Made by a program: the position numbers and the translations under genes. From NCBI GenBank assembly GCA_900318175.1, contig ONJQ01000018.1, forward strand, positions 1-55,375: DNA of 55,375 nt. Reading direction: 5' to 3'. This stretch comes from an uncultured Bacteroidales bacterium. Lineage in GTDB: Bacteria > Bacteroidota > Bacteroidia > Bacteroidales > P3. Positions 1 to 8,405 of the stretch are shown here, piece after piece (the first letter of the stretch is position 1; the number at the start of each line of letters is the position of its first letter). The notes beneath the pieces are model-generated. The model made no database searches and was not told the DNA's origin. It was given only the letters and a program-made list of their open reading frames with translations.

Positions 1-4
1 TTTT

Positions 5-1093
5 ATGAAATTCACAATAATAGGCTGCGGCAATTCAGGTCTTATCCATGCTGCCAAGCTATATGAAAAAGGCCACGAAGTAGCCTTGTTGAAGACTTCA
101 AGCACCAACGGGCGATTTTTCGATATCATGAACGAACAAGGCGGGTTTAAGGCCTTGGATGACACTATTCAAGGTAATGGCCATTCGTTTTTTGTGAAGC
201 CTACACTCATCACCCGTGATGTGAAAGAAGCTGTGGAGTTCGCTGATGTCATTATGGTTACGACCACAACGTTACAACATGAATTTGTTGCAGAGTTGGT
301 TGCACCTTATGTTAGGGATGGGCAAACCATTATTCTCGTGCCTGGCTATATGGGCAGCTTAATTTTTAAGAAATACATTGACAAGGATGTTACTTATAGT
401 GAATGGGAAACAACCGCTTATAACGGGCGCATTGTAAACAATGAATATGTAAGGATTTCATTCTATAATCCACGGAATGCTATCTCAGTATTGCCTGTGA
501 CTCGCTCACAACAAGTGCTTGATATACTTTCACAGTGTTTCGATAACACCAAGTATACTCGTAAGCATATCCTTGAATCGGCGTTTCACAATCCAAATAT
601 GATAGTCCATCCGATAGGTATTCTGTTCTCTGCTTCGCGTATCGAATATAGCAATGGAGAGTTTTGGATGTATCGCGAGGCCTTCACTCCTTCGGTTGTT
701 AATGTGATTAAGGCTTTTGATGTGCAGAAGAATAAGGTTCTTCAAGCCTTTGATTGTGATCCTTTGGACTATTTTGAGGCCGCCAAATGGCGCAATGAAG
801 AAGACTTGAACATAGATGCCATGGCTGTTTTCCGTTCGTTTGCCGATTCGAGCAACAAGGGACCGTCCTTCATTAACCATCGATATCTACTGGAGGATGT
901 CCCGATGGGGTTGGGTCTATTCGTTTCTGTTGCTAAGTTGGTTGAAGTGGACACGTCCATACAAGAAGGTATTATGTCTTTGGCCTCTGCTTTGTTGAAC
1001 AAGGATTTGAAAACTGGTGCACGGACTATTCAATATTTGTTAGGGAAAGATGATGTGAAGGTGGAAGATATTAAAAAAGCCATAATAGAGTAG
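5..1093 (+). CDS. Opine (octopine/nopaline) dehydrogenase-like NAD(P)-binding protein
   Basis: Predicted cytosolic oxidoreductase of 362 residues. A Rossmann glycine motif, GCGNSG, lies at residues 7-12, directly after the first beta strand, so the ATG at position 5 is the likely start even though the upstream region is outside the window. The C-terminal half (about residues 195-330) is a helical domain containing an N-x-x-x-x-HP element, as in octopine/nopaline dehydrogenases, which reductively join an amino acid to a 2-oxo acid. The substrate cannot be read from sequence. It lies 6 bp upstream of the flippase and so is probably co-transcribed with the polysaccharide genes. In this setting it might make an unusual amino-acid derivative for glycan decoration (inference). 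Family call good; reaction uncertain. Confidence 0.75.
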   Translation: MKFTIIGCGNSGLIHAAKLYEKGHEVALLKTSSTNGRFFDIMNEQGGFKALDDTIQGNGHSFFVKPTLITRDVKEAVEFADVIMVTTTTLQHEFVAELVAPYVRDGQTIILVPGYMGSLIFKKYIDKDVTYSEWETTAYNGRIVNNEYVRISFYNPRNAISVLPVTRSQQVLDILSQCFDNTKYTRKHILESAFHNPNMIVHPIGILFSASRIEYSNGEFWMYREAFTPSVVNVIKAFDVQKNKVLQAFDCDPLDYFEAAKWRNEEDLNIDAMAVFRSFADSSNKGPSFINHRYLLEDVPMGLGLFVSVAKLVEVDTSIQEGIMSLASALLNKDLKTGARTIQYLLGKDDVKVEDIKKAIIE

Positions 1094-1099
1094 CTGTAG

Positions 1100-2572
1100 A
1101 TGGCAAAGGAGAAAAAACTAAAGCAAAAAGCCGCCGCGGGCATGGTATGGACAGCGTTGCAGAAGTATTCAACGATGTTCGTCCAGTTCATTTCGGGCAT
1201 CATCCTTGCCCGTTTGCTTACGCCATACGATTATGGGTGCATCGGTATGTTAGCCATTTTTATGGTGTTGGCAGAGACTTTTATTGACGGTGGCTTTGGT
1301 TCTGCTCTTATCCAAAAGAAGCGGCCGACACAAGAGGATTATTCCACTATTTTCTGGTGGAATTTAGGTGTGGCATTTTTAATGTATACAATATTATATA
1401 TAAGTGCTCCTGCCATTTCAAATTTTTATGGGATTCCGCTGTTATGTAATGTGCTTCGTGTCCAAGGTTTGGTGCTGTTCATTTATGCTTTCAATATTGT
1501 TCAAAGAAACCAGCTGAAGAAAAAACTGAATTTCAAGGTGCTCTCTATAGTTACCATTACCACTTCTATCATTGCTTTAGGTGTCACTATTTTCATGGCC
1601 TACAAGGGTTTTGGTGTATGGGCATTGGTGGTTCAACACTTGATTACTGCTGCAATTCCAGCCATAGTATTTTGGTTTTTCATTAAATGGAGACCGATTC
1701 GGACGTTCTCAAAACAATCGTTTAAAGAGTTGTTTGGCTTTGGTTTTTATATGTTTTTGACACATTTGGTTAATCATTTTGGTCAACAGATACAAGGCCT
1801 ACTGATTGGTAAAGTTTATAATGCTTCTACTATGGGTTATTATTCTAAGGCTCATGGCGTCGAAAAGCTCGTTTCTAATAGTATTTCCAAAGTGATGACC
1901 GAAGTGACCTATCCTTTGTATGCAGAAGCTCAAGATAACAAAGCGATGATGATTAATATGATTAAACGATTAACCACTACACTCTCCTATCTTACATTTC
2001 CTTTGATGTTCATTATGATATTGATTGCAAAGCCTGTTTTTGTGTTACTTTATTCTGAACGTTGGTTGTCGAGCGTACCTTATTTTCAGGTGTTGTGTTT
2101 AGCAGGCTTGGCAAATTGTTTGATGGCAGTGAACCTTCAAACAATATCTGCGATTGGGAAGAGTAAGGAAATGTTTTTGTGGACGGTTGTAAAGAGAACA
2201 GTTGGTATTGGAGCTATTGTCCTTGGGTTGTTCTTATATGGCATGAAAGGATTGCTGATAGGTGTACTTATTAATAATTACTTCTCTTATTTTGTTAATA
2301 TATGTCTGGTCTCAAAACATTTGGGGTATAAATGGACTCGTCAATTATTAGATATTTTGCCTGTTGCAGTTGCTTCGTCTGTTGCTGCAATAGCCAGTTA
2401 TGGATTTGGCCAAATCTTTGACCTGCCCTTGTATCCTGATGGAGTCGTTAAGTTGATAATATATTTGGTGCTATATATGGGGTGGTCTTTTATTTTCAAA
2501 CCAGAAGCATATAAGTATACTATTAGTATTATACCAGCAAAGTTTAAGTTTTGGGAAAAGAGAAATAGATAA
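1100..2572 (+). CDS. Wzx-type oligosaccharide flippase (MOP superfamily)
   Basis: Integral inner-membrane protein of 490 residues with about a dozen hydrophobic segments. The start resembles the WzxC/RfbX branch: a basic N-terminus, then a helix and an ARLLTPYDYG loop near residues 37-46. Such proteins move undecaprenyl-diphosphate-linked repeat units across the inner membrane for polymerisation by a Wzy protein, and a Wzy-like gene is present at 9,667. It starts 6 bp after the opine-dehydrogenase-like gene. Its C-terminal region (about residues 370-488) has a recognisable decayed relative in the noncoding stretch near 6,420-6,790, described separately. It is full length for the family with no lesion. 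Confidence 0.88.
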   Translation: MAKEKKLKQKAAAGMVWTALQKYSTMFVQFISGIILARLLTPYDYGCIGMLAIFMVLAETFIDGGFGSALIQKKRPTQEDYSTIFWWNLGVAFLMYTILYISAPAISNFYGIPLLCNVLRVQGLVLFIYAFNIVQRNQLKKKLNFKVLSIVTITTSIIALGVTIFMAYKGFGVWALVVQHLITAAIPAIVFWFFIKWRPIRTFSKQSFKELFGFGFYMFLTHLVNHFGQQIQGLLIGKVYNASTMGYYSKAHGVEKLVSNSISKVMTEVTYPLYAEAQDNKAMMINMIKRLTTTLSYLTFPLMFIMILIAKPVFVLLYSERWLSSVPYFQVLCLAGLANCLMAVNLQTISAIGKSKEMFLWTVVKRTVGIGAIVLGLFLYGMKGLLIGVLINNYFSYFVNICLVSKHLGYKWTRQLLDILPVAVASSVAAIASYGFGQIFDLPLYPDGVVKLIIYLVLYMGWSFIFKPEAYKYTISIIPAKFKFWEKRNR

Positions 2573-2608
2573 TTCCATTAGAGTGTATATCTGTTATTTT
2601 GATTAATT

Positions 2609-3958
2609 ATGATACAAATATTTTGTCCAAACAATAATATACCAGAAAGAACATACTCAATAGAGGCTTTATTTGTAGATGTGCTTGGTTGCAGTTATGA
2701 TACTTTTTCGATTCAGTTTAGCAATGCTATTAATAATTATGAGTTGGACTTTGGTAGTTGTAAAGTGATTATTGAAGACCATTTCTTTAATCGCTATAAA
2801 GAACCACTGTCTTATCTGAACACTTGCAACCTTCCTAAAGGGTTATCTTTTTTCCATGCTTTAGGATTAGAGCTCCCGATTATATATGGCGAGGATAAAT
2901 TTGAAAGGAAGGATTCTTGTGTTGTAGTTGGCTTAGATATCTTTGCTTCCACGTTTTTCATGCTTACCCGTTGGGAAGAATCATTGTTAGGAAGAGAGGA
3001 AAAAGGGGATTGCGATGAATCTCAACTGTTCTGTGTAAAACAGGGAATCCACCAACGACCAATTGTTAATGAATATGCAGATTTTATTCGACAGTTGCTC
3101 CCATCGGGTATTTCTTTGTTAACACGTAATTATGACGTTATCCTCGCCCATGATGTTGATGGATTCATTGCACCATCATGGACAAGCATTCTCAAACACT
3201 TAGTGAGTCAGACCATTCACGGTGCGCCTAAAAAAAAGAGTAGCATGACATGGTGGGATGATATTGAATACAAATTCACATTCCCTTCCGCATATAGTCA
3301 GTTTGAAATGTATACAAATTTGTCAGAAAAATATAATATACGAGAATGGTTTTTTATAAAGGTATGTGGTAGGGGCGAGAAAGAAGCGACTTATTTTTAT
3401 AACAATGCTCAAACAAAGAAAAATGTTAGGAACCTGAAAGAACTGAATAACAAAAACTGTGTTTTAGGTTTTCATCCCTCGCAAAATGTAATCCGGAATG
3501 AAGAGCAGTGGAGTAGGGAAGTGGACAGAATCACAGGTCTGTTACAGGAAAAGCCGATCATTGGACGCAATCACCATCTGCTGTTTAATCACGAAATACT
3601 GCGGTTATGGGAGAACGTTTCTGATAGTACGATGAAAATCAGCAATTGCGTTTTTCATCGTAGAATAGGATTCCGGAGTGGCGTTTGTGTTCCGTATAGA
3701 CTTTTCGATTTGTATCAAAGACGAGTGATGCATTTGATAGAATACCCTTGTCAGATAATGGATACTGAGATAAGATTCAATAAAGATTATGAAATAGAAG
3801 AGAATCTCTGGTTGGAAGTCAAGGATATTATCAGTCAAGTGAAAAAGTACTCAGGATGTTTGGTATTAACATGGCATATATATGTCAGAAAAAAACAATT
3901 GATATTGGATTATTTTGATCGTTGCGAAAAAACAATACAATATGCTGTTAGTGGATAA
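2609..3958 (+). CDS. Divergent polysaccharide deacetylase-like protein (DUF7033-type N-terminus)
   Basis: A 449-residue protein, probably cytosolic since no signal peptide is seen. Residues 1-150 resemble the N-terminal domain often attached to divergent polysaccharide deacetylases in Bacteroidota surface-polysaccharide loci. A HDVD motif at about residues 181-184 corresponds to the metal-binding aspartate motif of carbohydrate esterase family 4. Later GFHPSQN and RNHHLLFNH segments could supply histidines, and FRSGVCVPYR resembles the late arginine/proline motif. It probably acts on an acetylated sugar intermediate or is a non-catalytic relative. It begins 36 bp after the flippase gene; downstream lies a decayed region. 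Family assignment is from motif memory, so moderate confidence. Confidence 0.6.
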   Translation: MIQIFCPNNNIPERTYSIEALFVDVLGCSYDTFSIQFSNAINNYELDFGSCKVIIEDHFFNRYKEPLSYLNTCNLPKGLSFFHALGLELPIIYGEDKFERKDSCVVVGLDIFASTFFMLTRWEESLLGREEKGDCDESQLFCVKQGIHQRPIVNEYADFIRQLLPSGISLLTRNYDVILAHDVDGFIAPSWTSILKHLVSQTIHGAPKKKSSMTWWDDIEYKFTFPSAYSQFEMYTNLSEKYNIREWFFIKVCGRGEKEATYFYNNAQTKKNVRNLKELNNKNCVLGFHPSQNVIRNEEQWSREVDRITGLLQEKPIIGRNHHLLFNHEILRLWENVSDSTMKISNCVFHRRIGFRSGVCVPYRLFDLYQRRVMHLIEYPCQIMDTEIRFNKDYEIEENLWLEVKDIISQVKKYSGCLVLTWHIYVRKKQLILDYFDRCEKTIQYAVSG

Positions 3959-4001
3959 TAGCATATAACTGTTTTTAGGCGGTATACTCTCTAAGCCATC
4001 A

Positions 4002-4330
4002 ACCTCAAGAAACAGTGTGTCAGATGAATTGAAGAGTACGATAGGGACTTATGTTGTGAAAGTGGTTATTATTGAAGTACCCATGCATCCCTTGGTTTCT
4101 ATGCCGCCTCAAAAAGAAAGAACGCTGATACAACACGATGATATCCTTGACTTTTTGCGTGGACTCGGTTTTATGTTTACTTTGGCCAATAACCAAGCCT
4201 TTGATTGGGGCAAAGTAGGCTTCAAGATAAAGAAAGCGGCCTCCTAGTTGATGCCGCTTTTGGGATGGTACTTACCAAGAAGCCTATAAACCCAAGATTA
4301 TGGAAGTAAGGAATAAATATAGGATTCCTA
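4002..4330 (+). pseudogene. Remnant of a lost gene, possibly the C-terminus of an FkbM-type methyltransferase
   Basis: An open stretch of about 76 codons ending at 4,247 carries a VVIIEVPMHPL segment followed by DDILDFLRGLGF. This order resembles the end of FkbM-family methyltransferases, where a strand ending in IEV is followed by a helix and LGF. There is no N-terminal half or methyltransferase glycine motif upstream, so it cannot be an intact enzyme. Similarity may continue past the stop in another frame to about 4,330. It could equally be a chance open frame; the family suggestion is weak. Confidence 0.35.
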
Positions 4331-4380
4331 GATTTTTCGGTTACTTCATATTTAGGCGTTTTTTACAATGTTACTCAACA

Positions 4381-4884
4381 CGATGGCTTTGGTTGTGTCT
4401 GCATTAACAACCTGAAAGTGAATCATGTCATTTAGGGACTAAAAAGGAAGTAGAATATCTATTCATTTTGCCGCACGACAGCATAGGATGCATCGATATA
4501 CCTTTGGCTGAAACCATTGCCCGCTACCTAGATTCCATTGATTATGGAGCCGACATTGTAATTGCCGCCCACTCGCATTGTCCGCAAGGATAAGAAGAAT
4601 ATAACGGAAAACCTATCTTCGATAGTCTTGGCAACATCCTGTTCAACAGCAAACATGGCTATGGCTATTGTGCCACCAATCGCCCGCATTGGTATGAAGG
4701 CCTTTGTGTGGTGATGGACATTGCTGATGGTAAACTGTTCTGGAAGTAGTGAATTCAAAGAATGTGGAAAATGTTGGAATCGAAATTGATTAGGACGAAG
4801 CTCGCAACAAGCACAATGAAACCATTGGCCAATATTTGACCAACAAGGATAAATATAACACATACCTAAAAGGAATGAGATGAT
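4381..4884 (+). pseudogene. Decayed CapA-family (poly-gamma-glutamate capsule type) gene
   Basis: Reading frames through this stretch reproduce the end of a CapA/PGA_cap protein. In order: KKEVEYLFILPH (about 4,442-4,477), IPLAETIARYLDS, GADIVIAAHSHCPQG (about 4,549-4,593), an in-frame TAA, then EEYNGKPIFDSLGNILFN, and a terminal HNETIGQYLTNKDKYNTYL in another frame. The intact protein at 8,406-9,524 has the equivalent NHHQHCYSGYEFYKGKPI and YGLGNF elements. At least two frame changes and several stops separate the pieces and no start region remains, so this is a pseudogene. Ends are approximate. Confidence 0.75.
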
Positions 4885-5092
4885 TTGGCATGAATGAAAT
4901 GTTAATTGTTGATATAATAATTCATCCTAAATCGTTGAAAGTATGTACTATATTATTTATTTCTCGCCTGTTGAAAAGACATAAGAGTGAGATTGTTGAT
5001 TATTTATTAGCGACTGCTTTCCCATGAAGCAATGCTGAATCCGCTGATTCGGATAATGTTGAGGTATAATTATTAATAAAAATCAATAATAC

Positions 5093-6169
5093 ATGATACG
5101 CAGATTTGTACACATAATCAAGAAACAGCTTTTTATACGAAAGAAAAAGTTATATATAATTCGAAAATACAAGTATCTTAAAGTCCGTCGCAAATTAACA
5201 AAAGAGCAGAAGAAGGAAATTCAAGACTTTTATCTCAGTGTCATTGGGAAAAAAATCCCTTTGTATATGCATGAGTATTTTTATTCTCGTAATGGGATAT
5301 TCTCAAAGTATTATGTTCCTGAATCATTGTTTTTTAGTGACTTGTTGCCTAAAGCGAACGACTCTCGGTTAATTGCTTTTTACACAGACAAAAACTTCAC
5401 TGAATTGTTTTTTCCCGGAGAGAACATCGCACATTCCGTTCTTCAAAACATTAATGGTTATTATTATTTTGAAAACGAACCTGTTTCTGAAGAAGAGGCT
5501 GTGTTTCGTTGTCGGGATTTAAAGGATGTTATCATCAAGCCTTCAAGAGCATCAAAAGGGAAAAGTGTTCGACTTTTTTCAGTAGAAAATGGCATCACCA
5601 ACATAGGTGGAGAAACTGTCAGTCAGTTATTTAAAGAATATAAGAAGAATTTTTTGATACAAAATAAGGTTCATCAACATAAGGATATGGCCGCACTAAA
5701 TCCCACATCATTGAACACCATGCGGATCCTGACATATCGATCGGGTATGGAAATACTTCTTATTTATTCTGTCATCCGTATCGGTCGTTTAAATCAAGTG
5801 ATTGACAATCAAAGTGCTGGTGGGTTAAGTACTACAATCAATTCAGAAGGTAAACTCGGTAAGTTTTCTTTTGGAAACGTCGGTAGTGATAATATTGAAC
5901 AAACTGATACAGGTATTAAACTTGAAGGCTATCAGATTCCATCGTATGACAAAGCGATATCTTTTGTAAAGAGGTTGCATTATAGACTTCCGTTTTTAAA
6001 TATCGTAGGATGGGACGTAGCTATCGAAGAAAACGGAGAACCTGTTTTGATTGAATTCAACGTGGGACCAGGACTAAGCCAGTCTGCTTTTGGATCAGGA
6101 ATGGGGGAACATACAGAAAGAATAATTCGGGAGTTATGGCCAAGACCTAATACAAAATATCACGTTTGA
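5093..6169 (+). CDS. ATP-grasp ligase of the sugar-transfer-associated type (ATPgrasp_ST)
   Basis: A 358-residue cytosolic protein with a very basic N-terminus (about 35 residues, many Lys/Arg). The ATP-grasp domain covers about residues 90-345: a nucleotide-binding IIKPSRASKGKSV region near residues 146-158, NPTSLNTMRI near 203-212, and the metal-binding tail GWDVAIEENGEPVLIEFN near 305-322. ATP-grasp enzymes join a carboxylate to an amine through an acyl phosphate. This subfamily occurs in capsule and O-antigen loci with unknown substrate. Decayed DNA lies on both sides, so it may have its own promoter in 4,885-5,092, though none was recognised. A second ATP-grasp of another type is at 15,542. 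Confidence 0.8.
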   Translation: MIRRFVHIIKKQLFIRKKKLYIIRKYKYLKVRRKLTKEQKKEIQDFYLSVIGKKIPLYMHEYFYSRNGIFSKYYVPESLFFSDLLPKANDSRLIAFYTDKNFTELFFPGENIAHSVLQNINGYYYFENEPVSEEEAVFRCRDLKDVIIKPSRASKGKSVRLFSVENGITNIGGETVSQLFKEYKKNFLIQNKVHQHKDMAALNPTSLNTMRILTYRSGMEILLIYSVIRIGRLNQVIDNQSAGGLSTTINSEGKLGKFSFGNVGSDNIEQTDTGIKLEGYQIPSYDKAISFVKRLHYRLPFLNIVGWDVAIEENGEPVLIEFNVGPGLSQSAFGSGMGEHTERIIRELWPRPNTKYHV

Positions 6170-6831
6170 AAAAGTTAGTATAAAAATCAAATGCAGACTG
6201 TAACGACAAAAATTTACAGATTTTTGAGAAGACCAGATTGTGTGGTGGGATGAAATACACTAAGTACGTATCAAAGCCCTTGCTCAAAAAAGAACGAATG
6301 GAATCCTAGAAGAGGCTAGTTTGACTTTTGGCTTGCAATCGTTGAGATTTCAAACATTTTTTTTAATAGAGAAAAGTTGAACCTTGTTATTATTGACTTT
6401 GTTGAATGGAACTGATGGACTTGCTTTGTTGTAGGAGGGTTTCTTTATGGGTTTGAAAAGTCTTCTGGTATGTATGGTTTTGAACACGTGGTTCGCTTAT
6501 TTCTAGAATAATGGTTTAGCCTCAGAATATATCGGAAGTAAATGGTGAAGACAATTATAGGATTTTAAGCAAATTACGATTGATTCCATTGTTGTTTCAG
6601 TCATTAGTTATGACTGTGGGTTTGTTGATACTTGACTCGTGCCAAGATGGCATTGTGAGAATGTAGGTTATGCTGCCATCAATTTAGGTTCTCTTTCATA
6701 GTAGAACCCAAAGTTTTTGTGTATTCTTAATCGATTATCAATACCGTTTTTAAAAGAGTAAAAGGGGAAAAATCAAAAAAACTAGTAAATAAAAAGACAA
6801 CATTAAAAAGAATCCTATTAAATAAATCAAA
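6170..6831. other. 0.66-kb gap containing a flippase remnant
   Basis: No intact gene. The second half (about 6,420-6,790) retains coding similarity to the C-terminal part of the flippase at 1,100-2,572, listed as a pseudogene. The first half, 6,170-6,420, shows nothing I can assign, though it may hold a more decayed upstream part of the same gene. No confident promoter for the acetyltransferase at 6,832 was seen; the 40 bp before it are very A-rich. Confidence 0.65.
6420..6790 (+). pseudogene. Decayed C-terminal part of a Wzx-type flippase
   Basis: One frame reads GLKSLLVCMVLNTWFAYF, stop, NNGLASEYIGSKW, stop, RQL, stop, DFKQITIDSIVVSVISYDCG. This matches the intact flippase segment running from GMKGLLIGVLINNYFSYF through LGYKWTRQLLDI to ASYGFG. 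Just upstream a GGFLYG in the neighbouring frame matches LGLFLYG. Further on, FIVEPKVFVYS, stop, SIIN matches FIFKPEAYKYTISII near the intact C-terminus. Order and spacing are conserved over about 120 residues, but TAG, TGA and TAA stops and frame changes interrupt it. It is related but clearly not identical, so an old duplicate or a remnant of a replaced locus. Limits approximate. Confidence 0.72.
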
Positions 6832-7467
6832 ATGGCACTGGTAAAAGTACTATCTGATACGAAATACACCATAAAGGATATTCATGATTTTATCAAAACA
6901 GTCTATGAGAAGAGGGCGGATGAGGGAATTCATTTTCAAGCATTATCTAAGTCGACAGAATCCATAGAACAAAGAATTGATGATAATCATGGAATTGTTT
7001 TCGTTGCTGTTGACGAACAATCTCAAGAATTGCTAGGTACCGGTACAATCTTGTTTCATTATGACGAGAACCATGTTCTTTATGCTGGTTTTATTCTTGA
7101 GGCTGTTAGACCAGATGTTCAAGGTCAGGGAATTGGTAAAATGCTTAAACAACAAAGAGAAGTGTGTGCTAAAGAACGGGGATGTCATTATATCATTTCG
7201 AGTACTGCCTCAAATGCAGTGTCGTCAATAAAATATCAATTGAAGAGTGGGGCCAAGAAGTATGGCTTTTCTTCGGCAAAAAACTCTGACTATTATTCTA
7301 TATATTTTCGAAAGGATATTGTTAGTTCGTTTAAAGGTTCTGCATTGTATTGTTTTATAAGATATCAGGTAACTAAAGCCAAAACAAAACTTTTGTTTCA
7401 TAAAGATGGAAGCTTTACGAAACTCGGGGAAGTTTGCTATAACACTTTTAAACAACTAAAAAGATAG
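6832..7467 (+). CDS. GNAT-family N-acetyltransferase
   Basis: A 211-residue cytosolic protein. Residues 1-150 carry the GNAT fold, with the acetyl-CoA-binding motif RPDVQGQGIGKML near residues 94-106 (the R/Q-x-x-G-x-G/A pattern). It would acetylate an amine, perhaps an amino sugar precursor, but the acceptor is not evident. It lies 26 bp before the LicD gene and probably shares its transcript. The last 55 residues are basic and lie outside the usual GNAT core. No lesion seen. Confidence 0.75.
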   Translation: MALVKVLSDTKYTIKDIHDFIKTVYEKRADEGIHFQALSKSTESIEQRIDDNHGIVFVAVDEQSQELLGTGTILFHYDENHVLYAGFILEAVRPDVQGQGIGKMLKQQREVCAKERGCHYIISSTASNAVSSIKYQLKSGAKKYGFSSAKNSDYYSIYFRKDIVSSFKGSALYCFIRYQVTKAKTKLLFHKDGSFTKLGEVCYNTFKQLKR

Positions 7468-7493
7468 ATTTTATTTTAAAGAAAAGTACTGTA

Positions 7494-8264
7494 ATGAAAA
7501 AGACTCCGATATCACTTGATGAAAGAAAAAAAATCCAATTGGAGATGCTTGACGAAATAGATGCATTTTGTCGAGTAAATAATATCCGCTATTCTCTGGC
7601 ATTTGGCACACTGATCGGTGCTATACGTCATAAAGGTTACATACCTTGGGATGACGATGTGGACTTGATTATGCCTTTGCCCGACATGCTCAGATTCAAA
7701 AAGATTTTCAAATCGGATAAACTTGGATATGCTGATTTAGATACTATACCGCACTATGAATATCATTTTTCCCGAATCTATTATTTACCTACATATAGTC
7801 AAGTAGGCTTATTGGAAAAATCTTATGGTGTTAACATTGATTTGTATCCTGTTGTCGGCATGCCTGACACAGAAGAGGGAATACAGCAATTCTTAAAAGA
7901 TATTGGTCCGTTATATAAAAAAAGAATGAGACTGGTAGCAATGAGGCATCGACTGATTAAACGTTTGCCTTTTGCATATATCCCTGGATACAAATCCGCT
8001 ATCCGCAAGTTTCGAGATATTGTCCTATTCCAGTACCCTTACGAAACGGCTAATAACTATCTTCATGCCGGCTCCGTGCGTCGTGTCAATATTTTGGATT
8101 TTGATGTGTTTGATGGTCTAATTGACGTGGAGTTTGAAGGGCACACCTTTCAATCCATGGCAAGGTATCATGAATATCTGACCCATTGCTTTGGCGATTA
8201 TATGCAATTTCCGCCGGAAGACCAGCGGCATCCATATCACGGAGGAACCTACTATTGGAGATAA
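7494..8264 (+). CDS. LicD-family phosphotransferase
   Basis: A 256-residue cytosolic protein of the LicD family, nucleotidyltransferase-fold enzymes that transfer phosphocholine or similar phospho-groups from a CDP-activated donor to sugars or polyols. The hallmark block is complete: LAFGTLIGAIRHKGYIPWDDDVD, residues 35-57, with the metal-binding DDD at 53-55 and D57. The gene follows the acetyltransferase by 26 bp and is followed by a 141-bp spacer. No choline uptake or CDP-choline gene is in the window, so whether the group is phosphocholine or another phospho-substituent is open. Confidence 0.88.
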   Translation: MKKTPISLDERKKIQLEMLDEIDAFCRVNNIRYSLAFGTLIGAIRHKGYIPWDDDVDLIMPLPDMLRFKKIFKSDKLGYADLDTIPHYEYHFSRIYYLPTYSQVGLLEKSYGVNIDLYPVVGMPDTEEGIQQFLKDIGPLYKKRMRLVAMRHRLIKRLPFAYIPGYKSAIRKFRDIVLFQYPYETANNYLHAGSVRRVNILDFDVFDGLIDVEFEGHTFQSMARYHEYLTHCFGDYMQFPPEDQRHPYHGGTYYWR

Positions 8265-8405
8265 CACATGTCTAAGCCGTCTGTTGGCTTTTCGAATAAG
8301 GTTTCGTTCCGACGGATTTTCACGGAACAGATAATTGAAATAATACAGATGTGACGATGATACCTGGCGAAACACATCGCAAGAACGCATAATACATATT
8401 AATAA

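Larger units (their letters stand above)
3959..5092. other. 1.1-kb gap holding gene remnants
   Basis: No intact gene is visible. The stretch holds a short open frame at about 4,000-4,247 that looks like the tail of a lost gene, and a CapA-like coding remnant at about 4,381-4,884 broken by stops and frame changes. Both are listed separately. From 4,885 to 5,092 I see only AT-rich sequence leading to the next gene and no confident promoter box. Confidence 0.7.

Noticed and set aside
4528-4863. 111-codon minus-strand open frame in the gap
   Set aside because: It is the mirror of the decayed CapA sequence, whose plus-strand translation matches known motifs.
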